From the NCBI GenBank assembly GCA_020796225.1, contig CM036753.1, positions 1,054,001 to 1,118,000 of the forward strand: 64,000 nucleotides of DNA. The letters run 5' to 3'. Positions 55,908-64,000 of the stretch are shown here, one piece after another. The stretch comes from Arion vulgaris (Eukaryota > Mollusca > Gastropoda > Stylommatophora > Arionidae). The notes beneath the pieces are model-generated. The model saw nothing but the letters and a program-made list of their open reading frames with translations, was not told where the DNA came from and ran no database searches. The stretch's first letter is position 1. Each line of letters starts with the position of its first letter. The position numbers and the translations under genes are program-made.

Positions 55908-56105
55908 TTTTTTTTCCCGATCCAGAAGCACTTGAGCTTTTCAGCTCTTCGGCTCGTGCCATGGACATCGTAACCCTTCGGTTCGGTGCCACGAACACCG
56001 TAAATCTGGGGAATCTGTGGCTTTTTCTGCCATCCCGTGGAATTGAACCCGCGCACACAGAGGGATAGTCACCCGTAGCCCAACGCGCTACGAACACACT
56101 GGGAA
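55908..56105 (-). mobile_element. tRNA-derived SINE, type S3
   Basis: On the - strand: A box GTAGCGCGTTGGGCTACGG, B box GGTTCAATTCC (56,039-56,049 reverse complement), a body of about 110 bp, and a terminal A-rich run at 55,908-55,920. It sits at the end of the THAP transposon. Confidence 0.75.
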
Positions 56106-56310
56106 GACAGGCATTGTATAAAAATAAGGAATGATCAATGCAATGTTCAGCAAGCTGCTTCTTCACAAAAAGGGAAAGTAGCAAAATTCAGTAGTAGATA
56201 AATATATTTGTGTAATACTGTTTAGTTTATGTGCTAATCAAGCTGTGGTGATGTGCAAACTTGTGACTGACTTATTCGTGGATTACTGATAAGTGATGTT
56301 AGTTTATCTG
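56106..56310. other. Partial duplicate of repeat X start
   Basis: TGTGGTGATGTGCAAAC and CTTATTCGTGGATTACTGAT near 56,244-56,300 resemble the beginning of repeat X just to the right. Confidence 0.55.
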
Positions 56311-56668
56311 ATAATCAAGCTGTGGTGATGTGCAAACATGTGGCTTACTTATTCATGGATAACTGATGAGAGACTACCATAAGCTGATGTAGGTACACTA
56401 GTAATCATATATAAATTACTCTAAGTATTCTATATAAAATTAAACTAAAATAGTATGTGAGAGCAACAACTATAGCTACTCATCATAAAACTTCTTCTGT
56501 AATACACATGCATCCAACAACACGTTTCTAACATCTGCAAGATGTATTGTCTAGATCGGCGTTTCCCAATAGTAACAGACAATAGTTAGTCTGTGAGAAT
56601 ACACCGCCTCAGCCTATGACGTCACATGGCAATATTCCGTCCTCGCTGAGGCCATTATTTCGATAGTC
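56311..56668 (+). repeat. Dispersed repeat X, copy 2
   Basis: Nearly identical to 14,798-15,153 over its length, with small indels. Confidence 0.85.
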
Positions 56669-56840
56669 GCGGCTGCACCTAGATCCTTCTCCAGCCGTCT
56701 CGACTTTGTCCTGCCACTGACACAGACGGAATTAGCGAGAGAGTGAGATCGACGACCTGCGCAACTCTTTCTCACTTTAAACCAAATGATCGCGCAAGTC
56801 ACCATTTCATCCACCCATCAAACATTTTTTAACACTGTAT
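56669..56840. other. Unassigned stretch
   Basis: A GC-richer spot with CGAGAGAGTGAGATCGACGA; no gene recognised. Confidence 0.45.
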
Positions 56841-56850
56841 AAGAACATGT

Positions 56851-57934
56851 AAACACGTAAAAACAAAGTACTACAGTTTTACAAAATACATAAACAGTGA
56901 CGATAAACAGCAACGTTTCGACCAAAAGGCCTTTATCAAGCAAACAATACAACAAGAATGACGAATTTCGAGGAACACTACAAATGGACGATTACATGTG
57001 GAAACATAAACCTATCTGATAAAATCAGTCTGATCCTGAGACACGTTCAGTCTTCCAACACTATCCTTTGGTGGCGTACAGACGGGACAGAAGCCTCAAG
57101 GATTTGTTGGTACACAGTCGCCTCAAGCCTAACATCCAGAGTCACTTTGGCACCATCCAATGTGGCCGTCGGCGCTGTAATACATGTACATATGTAATAC
57201 AGACCCGTACTGTCTCTTTTCCAAAGCTACCTATACCATTCAAGACAGTTTCACGTGTGAGTCCCGCAATATCATCTATGCTATCACCTGTAAACGATGC
57301 CATAAGGCCTATATTGGTGAAACCGGTAAGAGGCTCAGTGACCGATTCGCCCAACACTTACGCGATATTCGCCAATGCTCTGTGACTCCTGTGGCCACTA
57401 ATTTCAATGATACTGGCCATTCAGGAGTTGACGATGTCCAGGTCACAGCCATCCGTTCATGTTCCTCCGATGATCGCAGTCGATTCGCCCTGGAGAACCG
57501 TTTTATTTCATTCTATGGCACTTCTGCGACCTCTTGGACTCAACGCATTACATTCCTATGCTTCTTAGTACTGTCTTATCTCGCGCCTTGTTATCTATAT
57601 GTGTGTTTGCTCCATATATGTGTCATTTATCCACTATATTGTTTATTGTTCCTCTCCTTTTCCACTTTCGGTTTTTGTGTTGCACTCATTTCGTTGTTCG
57701 TTTTTATTCCCAGATTTTCATCAGATAGGTTTATGTTTCCACATGTAATCGTCCATTTGTAGTGTTCCTCGAAATTCGTCATTCTTGTTGTATTGTTTGT
57801 TTGATAAAGGCCTTTTGGTCGAAACGTTGCTGTTTATCGTCACTGTTTATGTATTTTGTAAAACTGTAGTACTTTGTTTTTACGTGTTTACCTATTTTCC
57901 AAGTTTTACTGCAGTCTCCACCCTTTTTCGATAC
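56851..57934 (+). mobile_element. Compact PLE with inverted arms, 10-bp TSD
   Basis: The left arm (56,851-57,022) is the near-perfect reverse complement of the right arm (57,705-57,890). Both contain the PLE terminal repeat with AACGTTTCGACCAAAAGG. Between them are the linker and GIY-YIG nuclease on the + strand. No RT is present. AAGAACATGT flanks the whole unit at 56,841-56,850 and 57,935-57,944. Confidence 0.9.
57040..57530 (+). pseudogene. PLE Cys-rich linker and GIY-YIG nuclease
   Basis: Linker: PLVAYRRDRSLKDLLVHSRL, then IQCGRRRCNTCTYV (C-x5-C-x2-C). A break near 57,190 leads to the nuclease: DSFTCESRNIIYAITCKRCH, KAYIGETGKRLSDRFAQHLR, then HSGVDDVQVTAIRSCSSDDR, ALENRFISFYG. IIY...YIG and the catalytic Arg and Glu are present, so the nuclease domain itself is open (57,184-57,525). 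In PLEs this nuclease nicks the target for priming. Confidence 0.93.
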
Positions 57935-57969
57935 AAGAACATGTCAAGCCCGTATCGGGCTCACTAGTA

Positions 57970-58114
57970 ATCTACGCACACACAGACAAACATAACGCAA
58001 CCTTGGATGAAAATGTGTGTGGTCATCATCACCCGTGATGGACAAGCATCATCATCATCTCAGTCTGAGAATACGCCGAAGACATCTGTTGACAACTGTC
58101 TGAATCTTATTCAG
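57970..58114. other. Unassigned stretch
   Basis: Contains CATCATCACCCGTGATGG and short CATCAT runs; nothing else recognised. Confidence 0.45.
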
Positions 58115-58352
58115 ACCCTAAGTGGTTAAACCCTTTGCCTTGTGAGTCAAAGGTCGTGGGTTCGAGTCCGGACCGTGCCATTCTGTTCACGAGTGCAGTT
58201 TTTCCCCAGAGACCCCTAGGATTGTTGCTGAGCTACGGAGTTTGTGCTTTGTGCAATACTCTCGGCAGTTGACGTGTCATTTCTGCGGAGAGGACCGAGC
58301 GTATGGGTAAAACCCGGTGTATAAAGTCAAGCCTTCGGCTTAAAACCCTTAA
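58115..58352 (+). mobile_element. tRNA-derived SINE, type S1, copy 3
   Basis: A box CCTAAGTGGTTAAACC, B box GGTTCGAGTCC (58,159-58,169), body blocks CAGAGACCCCTAGGATTGTT and TTTGTGCAATACTCTCGGC. Nearly the same as 38,221-38,480. Confidence 0.9.
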
Positions 58353-58369
58353 ACATGGTCTTACAAAAC

Positions 58370-58620
58370 TGAAACAAATAAAACAAAACTGTATGGAATG
58401 CAATTGATTGGAAAACAAAGATCAGAAAACTAATACTAAGAGCATACGTTTTCCCAATGGGAACATATGGGTATGCAACATGGGCATTTAACATGGTAGT
58501 GGAAAAGCATGTGTGCGTTTTCAACTATAAGTGATACAAAAACGTTAGCATGAACAGAGAAGAGAACAAATTGATCTATCTAGAAGTATACACGCTCTGA
58601 TATAACCAGAACAAGGTTCG
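58370..58620 (+). pseudogene. Non-LTR element fragment
   Basis: Reads DWKTKIRKLILRAYVFPMGT, YGYATWAFNMVVEKHVCVFN, then LIYLEVYT. This matches the KxKIRLL+xxVFPxxxYGxExW region downstream of RT in a LINE. The 5' and 3' ends are missing. Confidence 0.7.
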
Positions 58621-58684
58621 TCCTTAGGTTGAAAAGTGCGTGCCTCGGATTAAAGAGGCTCTAATCCCCGACATAACAAACAAA

Positions 58685-58945
58685 CAACCAAACAAGAAGC
58701 CTTACAATTGAAACAATGTCGGCGACCAAGGTGGTGACCAAGAAGCCTTACAATTGAAACAATGGCGTTGACAATGGTGGTGACCAAGGCGTTGAGCAGG
58801 TTGTGCACACATTATTACAAACATGCTTGTATTCGATGTGACTCAATGAACATGCTCCAGAAAATCCAGTCTGGCTACATACCGCATGAATCCAGTCTGG
58901 CTACATACCGCATGAATCCAGTCTGGCTACATACAACATGAATGG
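58685..58945 (+). repeat. Small tandem duplications within an RNase H relic
   Basis: AAGAAGCCTTACAATTGAAA occurs twice (58,695, 58,740), and AATCCAGTCTGGCTACATAC three times (58,863-58,940). Confidence 0.9.
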
Positions 58946-59180
58946 CTCGACAAACTGAACGCATCACTTAATGATTAATATAACATTTATTTTCGTAACG
59001 AGTCATGAGTACGTGAAGGACAATGAGCGACCAGATCGACTGGCTGACACAGCAGCGATCGGTGAAGGACGGGCAATGGGCAGGTCAGACATCATCAATG
59101 CCATAAGAGCAACAGATCGACAAAGAGTGGTTTTAACTTCTTTGATAAGTATGGGGACAAATAAACAAATATAAAATTAA
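58790..59180 (+). pseudogene. RNase H relic, family H2
   Basis: CDSMNMLQKIQSG (58,845-58,880), then DNERPDRLADTAAIGEGRAM, GRSDIINAI. It parallels the DSMNMLQ, NERADRLA and GRAMDxADIIN blocks of the other H2 copies. The substrate loop reads VTSHEYVK instead of VPGHAGVR. Truncated before the first Asp motif. Confidence 0.8.
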
Positions 59181-59299
59181 CAATGTGATCATATTATTTG
59201 ATAAACGTTGAAAGATGGAGAAGAGAAATTAGATTTGAATTAGTGACGTCACGTTAAACAGAAAAATCGATTTGTTATTTCCATTTCCTTGTCAACATT

Positions 59300-60505
59300 G
59301 GCAAAACACGTAATTACAAAGTACTGTAGTTTTACAAATTACAAAAACAATGACAAAATACAGCAACGTTTCGACCAATAAGGCCTTTATCAAGCAAACG
59401 AACAAACAGGAGTGACAAATTAAAATGAAACACAAATGGACGACCAAATACAAACGTATCTAAGGAAAATCTGGAATAAAACGAATAACGAAATAAATGT
59501 AACACAAAAACACATAAAAACTAGAAATAGAACGGAAAAGAAACAATGAAACATCTAGTAAATATATAACTTGAATACATGCAACATATACCCATATAGA
59601 TTACAAAGCATGGGAAGAGAAAGTACTAAGAAGCATAAGAATGTAATTCGTTGAGCCCACGTGGTCGCAAGGTACCATACAAAGAAATCAACCGATTCTC
59701 CAGAGCAAATCGACTGCGATCATCCGAGGAACATGATCGGATGGCTGTGACCTGGGCATCGTGAGCTCCTAAATGGCCAGTATCATTGAAATGGGTGGCT
59801 ACAGGGGTCACAGAGCATTGGCGTATGTCGCGCAAGTGTTGGGCGAATCGGTCACTGAGCCTCTTGCCTGTCTCGCCGATATAAGCCTTGTTACACCGCT
59901 TACAGATAATGGCATAGATAAGATTACGGGACTCGCATGTGAACCCATCGTCAATAAGAAACGTGCTAAAGGAAAAGATACAGTACGCGTCTGTATCACA
60001 TAAGCCAGTGTTGCAACGCTGACGGCCACACTGGGCAGTGCCAAATGAGTCTGGATATTGGACTAAGGTGACTGTGTACCAACATATCCTTAAGACTTCT
60101 GTCCTGTCTGTAAGCCACCAAAGGATAGTTGAGGAAGACAGAACGGGTCTCAGGATCTGATCTAAGGATAGACAGATGTTTCAGATGTTTACTAGATGTT
60201 TCATTGTTTCCGTTCTATTTCTAGTTTTTATGTGTGTTTTTGTGTTACATTTATGTCGTTATTCGTTTTTATTCCAGATTTTCCTTAGATACGTTTGTAT
60301 TTAATCGTCCATTTGTGTTTCATTTTAATTTGTCACTCCTGTTTGTTCGTTTGCTTGATAAAGGCCTTGTTGGTCGAAACGTTGCTGTATTTTGTCAATG
60401 TTTTTGTAATTTGTAAAACTACAGTACTTTGTAATTACGTGTTTTGCCAATCTAATAGTTTTACTGCAGTTCCATATATATATATATATACCCCCTTCCG
60501 ACTAA
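59300..60505 (-). mobile_element. Compact PLE with inverted arms, 24-bp TSD
   Basis: Left arm 59,300-59,558 and right arm 60,195-60,455 are near-perfect reverse complements over about 255 bp. The GIY-YIG region between them is on the - strand. A direct repeat of 24 bp (begins TATTTCCATTTCC, ends GTCAACATT) flanks the unit at 59,276-59,299 and 60,506-60,529. A (TA)n run at 60,472-60,490 lies just inside the right end. Confidence 0.9.
59626..60060 (-). pseudogene. PLE GIY-YIG nuclease
   Basis: On the - strand: a Cys-rich linker near 60,040, then NLIYAIICKRCNKAYIGETG, RLTDRFAQHLRDIRQCSVTP, HLGAHDAQVTAIRSCSSDDR, ALENRLISLYG (some in different frames). Same layout as 57,040-57,530, about 85-90% similar by eye, representing a second subfamily. 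Confidence 0.9.
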
Positions 60506-60529
60506 TATTTCCATTTCCTTGTCAACATT

Positions 60530-60874
60530 ACAATATATACCCCACCCCTTCAGACTAATATTGTTTACATCTCTGAAACAATTATACTTTTCTTTGATCA
60601 CAGAAGAGTTCTGAGAAGTCATTACCGGAAATGTAAGAGCCGGCAGATCTCAAGACTACACAAATATTGTTTACCAAGAATTGGAAACCAGAATATAATC
60701 AATATCTATGCACTCGGGGGCACCTAAACATAAAAGATCTCATTCAGACAGCTGAAAGTATCAGTATTAGATCAAGAAATCGTTCGTACAAAATGTGTGG
60801 ACAACCCCCGACCCGCAGGTCACCTAGGACCCGCGACGTGTTCCTATATAGCCCGCGGTAGGTAGATCCCAAAG
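60530..60874. other. Unassigned stretch, GC-rich end
   Basis: CTTCCGACTAATATT and CTTCAGACTAATATT recur. From 60,790 to 60,870 the sequence is GC-rich with ACCCGCAGGTCACC and CCTATATAGCCCGCGG. A 64-codon frame (60,667-60,861) is not recognised. Confidence 0.5.
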
Positions 60875-61225
60875 TTGAAAAAACTTAGATCTATCAAAGA
60901 ATTTTTCGTTACCTTCTATTCACGGCTGGGTCGTGTTATGATACAGGGATGCGACCGCATCAGGCGGTACCGTATGGGAGCGGCATACGTAACGAAATCA
61001 AAATACAATTTGCATCATTCAGTAATTAAAGACCTTTACGCAACGCTGTTCTATATTGGTCTATGTTATTCCGATATTGATGTATACCACACGATTTATC
61101 GTATACCTCTGTCTAAGCGCTTTATGTATCCTTTGATTTCGGTTTCTGGTGCAGGTGCATCGTTGGCGAGCGCTCGCCGAAAGACTTTTGATCTGACAGA
61201 GAGAAGCTATTATTTTTGTTTGTAA
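60875..61225 (+). CDS. Unassigned 116-codon ORF
   Basis: Open from ATG to TAA with mixed composition unlike the AT-rich flanks. It begins MKKLRSIKEFF and is rich in Tyr, Arg and Ser, with a possible hydrophobic patch (LYATLFYIGLCYSDI). I recognise no family. A GCGGCCGC site follows at 61,234. It could be a first exon or a piece of an element not otherwise seen. Confidence 0.3.
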   Translation: MKKLRSIKEFFVTFYSRLGRVMIQGCDRIRRYRMGAAYVTKSKYNLHHSVIKDLYATLFYIGLCYSDIDVYHTIYRIPLSKRFMYPLISVSGAGASLASARRKTFDLTERSYYFCL

Positions 61226-61229
61226 TATA

Positions 61230-61540
61230 CCACGCGGCCGCTACTAAAAGCTGAGGCGGAAATTATCACAAAAGACAATTGCACGTGTTGTTGATAGTTC
61301 TCCTTTAAGCTGACAATTATTGTCAATATTTGTGTTTAATGTTGTCTCGAGAATGGTAAGTGGCTGTGCAGTATTTAAATCAGATATATAATGTATCTGT
61401 ATGATATTTTTGCACTTATACTAATTCAGTTTTTGTGTTGAAAAGTCGATCAGGTCAGAGAATGATTGTTTTGTTACAACAATTGTAGTTACGTATTATC
61501 ATTGAAAATGATTATGTTATGACAATAGGGACTTGAATGA
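61230..61540. other. Unassigned stretch
   Basis: AT-rich after 61,260; nothing recognised. Confidence 0.5.
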
Positions 61541-61695
61541 AAAATATAGTATTACATATGTTCCCCCATATAACACAATCACATTTTAAAAATATAGTAT
61601 TACATAATATGTTCCCCCATATAACACAATCACATTTAAAAAATATAGTATTACATAATATGTTCCCCCATATAACACAATCACATAAAAAAAAA
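61540..61695. repeat. About 56-bp repeat, 3 copies
   Basis: Units share AAAATATAGTATTACATA and GTTCCCCCATATAACACAAT. Confidence 0.95.
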
Positions 61696-61764
61696 ATTTA
61701 AATGGAAATACGAAATTTAATACATAAAAAAAATATTTGATGATAATATGTCCATTGATGTGTT

Positions 61765-64000
61765 GGTATCAGCCACATTATATTAACACATCAATCTTTG
61801 TATCAGCCACATTATATTAACACATCAATCTTTGCATCAGCCACATTATATTAACACATCAATCTTTGCATCAGCCATATTATATTAACACATCAATCTT
61901 TGCAGCAAACCACATTATATTAACACATCAATCTTTGCATCAGCCACATTATATTAACACATCAATCTTTGCATCAGCCACATTATATTAACACATCAAT
62001 CTTTGCAGCAGCCACATTATATTAACACATCAATCTTTGCAGCAGCCACATTATATTAACACATCAATCTTTTGCAGCACCACATTATATTAACACATCA
62101 ATCTTTGCATCAGTCACATTATATTAACACATCAATCTTTGCATCAGCCACATTATATTAACACATCAATCTTTGCAGCAGCCACATTATATTAACACAT
62201 CAATCTTTGCAGCAGCCACATTATATTAACACATCAATCTTTGCAGCAGCCACATTATATTAACACATCAATCTTTGCAGCAGCCACATTATATTAAAAC
62301 ATCAATCTTTGCATCAGCCACATTATATTAACACATCAATCTTTGAATCAGCCACATTATATTAACACATCAATCTTTTCATCAGCCACATTATATTAAC
62401 ACATCAATCTTTTCATCAGCCACATTATATTAACACATCAATCTTTTCATCAGCCACATTATATTAACACATCAATCTTTGTATCAGCCACATTATATTA
62501 ACACATCAATCTTTTCAGCAGCCACATTATATTAACACATCAATCTTTGCAGCAGCCACATTATATTAACACATCAATCTTTGCACAGCCACATATTTTT
62601 AACACATCAATCTTTGTAGCAGCCACATTATATTAACACATCAATCTTTGTAGCAGCCACATTATATTAACACATCAATCTTTTCATCAGCCACATTATA
62701 TTAACACATCAATCTTTTCATCAGCCACATTATATTAACACATCAATCTTTGTAGCAGCCACATTATATTAACACATCAATCTTTTCATCAGCCACATTA
62801 TATTAGCACATCAATCTTTGTAGCAGCCACATTATATTAACACATCAATCTTTTCATCAGCCACATTATATTAACACATCAATCTTTGCATCAGCCACAT
62901 TATATTAACACATCAATCTTTGCATCAGCCACATTATATTAACACATCAATCTTTGTAGCAGCCACATTATATTAACACATCAATCTTTGTAGCAGCCAC
63001 ATTATATTAACACATCAATCTTTGATGCAGCCCATTATATTAACACATCAATCTTTTCATCAGCCACATTATATTAACACATCAATCTTTGCAGCAGCCA
63101 CATTATATTAACACATCAATCTTTGAAGCAGCCACATTATATTAACACATCAATCTTTTCATCAGCCACATTATATTAACACATCAATTTTTTCATCAGC
63201 CACATTATATTAAAACATCAATCTTTTCATCAGCCACATTATATTAACACATCAATCTTTGCATCAGCCACATTATATTAACACATCAATCTTTTCATCA
63301 GCCACATTATATTAACACATCAATCTTTTCATCAGCCACATTATATTAACACATCAATCTTTTCATCAGCCACATTATATTAACACATCAATCTTTGTAT
63401 CAGCCACATTATATTAACACATCAATCTTTGTAGCAGCCACATTATATTAACACATCAATCTTTCACAGCCACATTATATTAACACATCAATCTTTCAGC
63501 AGCCACATATTATTAACACATCAATCTTTGTATCAGCCACATTATATTAACACATCAATCTTTGTAGCAGCCACATTATATTAACACATCAATCTTTGCA
63601 TCAGCCACATTATATTAACACATCAATCTTTTCATCAGCCACATTATATTAACACATCAATCTTTTCATCAGCCACATTATATTAACACATCAATCTTTG
63701 CATCAGCCACATTATATTAACACATCAATCTTTTCATCAGCCACATTATATTAACACATCAATCTTTGCATCAGCCACATTATATTAACACATCAATCTT
63801 TGCATCAGCCACATTATATTAACACATCAATCTTTGCATCAGCCACATTATATTAACACATCAATCTTTGTAGCATCACATTATATTAACACATCAATCT
63901 TTGTAGCAGCCACATTATATTAACACATCAATCTTTGTAGCAGCCACATTATATTAACACATCAATCTTTTCAGCAGCCACATTATATTAACACATCAAT
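61765..64000. repeat. 34-35-bp satellite, about 65 copies, open at window end
   Basis: Units share CCACATTATATTAACACATC + AATCTTT, followed by a variable GCATCAG/GCAGCAG/TCATCAG/GTAGCAG joint. It is the most regular array in the window and runs past the right edge. Confidence 0.98.

Noticed and set aside
57525..57762. Extension of the GIY-YIG ORF into a hydrophobic tail, suggesting a membrane anchor
   Set aside because: The other subfamily lacks this reading; the region is the 3' untranslated part and right inverted arm.
56851..57934. Classical DNA transposon with inverted ends
   Set aside because: The ends are PLE terminal repeats, the coding part is a PLE nuclease, and no transposase is present; an inverted-arm PLE copy explains it better.
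61765..64000. CRISPR-like regular repeat
   Set aside because: Units are directly adjacent with only a 7-8 base variable joint and no unique spacers; the context is a eukaryotic genome.

Overview
This is a eukaryotic (animal) genomic window, almost certainly from an invertebrate. It is AT-rich and full of spliceosomal introns, non-LTR retrotransposons, Penelope-like elements (PLEs), tRNA-derived SINEs and long minisatellite arrays. A lophotrochozoan (mollusc- or annelid-like) source is my inference from the repeat types; no single marker proves it.

The only host gene I can recognise is a glycyl-tRNA synthetase gene (GARS) on the + strand. It is spread over about 23 kb (19,524 to at least 42,383) as 13 exons with recognisable splice sites, plus a possible 14th at 43,046. 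The exons run in the right order from the WHEP domain through class II motif 2 to motif 3. The anticodon-binding C-terminus and one internal segment were not found. Several exons carry single-base frameshifts or stops while others are perfectly open. This fits either a young pseudogene or, more likely, uncorrected long-read indels. The introns are packed with minisatellites and retroelement relics.

Layout. 1-2,079: 3' part of an I-like non-LTR element (RT + RNase H, GAA tail). 2,080-8,250: dispersed repeats and relics, including an RNase H-bearing retroelement end on the - strand. 8,278-11,838: a longer degenerate I-like element (endonuclease, RT, RNase H). 12,400-17,430: a mosaic of PLE pieces (GIY-YIG nuclease, terminal repeats) and two other LINE families, with a small insertion carrying a 9-bp target duplication. 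18,250-19,380: LINE end, SINE, minisatellite. 19,524-43,100: GARS. 43,235-51,545: chiefly tandem arrays, into which a LINE is inserted, into which a PLE is inserted (two clean target-site duplications). 52,290-55,890: a THAP/P-element-type DNA transposon whose DNA-binding domain is split by a 904-bp RNase H retroelement end with a 13-bp target duplication. 56,851-57,934 and 59,300-60,505: two compact PLE copies, each bounded by long inverted repeats and target duplications. 60,875-61,225: an unassigned ORF. 61,770-64,000: a 34-bp satellite running off the window.

The genes do not form a pathway. The window is one housekeeping gene embedded in a layered transposon and minisatellite landscape, in which the order of insertion can be read from target-site duplications. 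Best candidates for new biology: the RT-less PLE units with inverted arms and a hammerhead-like motif, and LINE 3' ends that seem to seed minisatellites.
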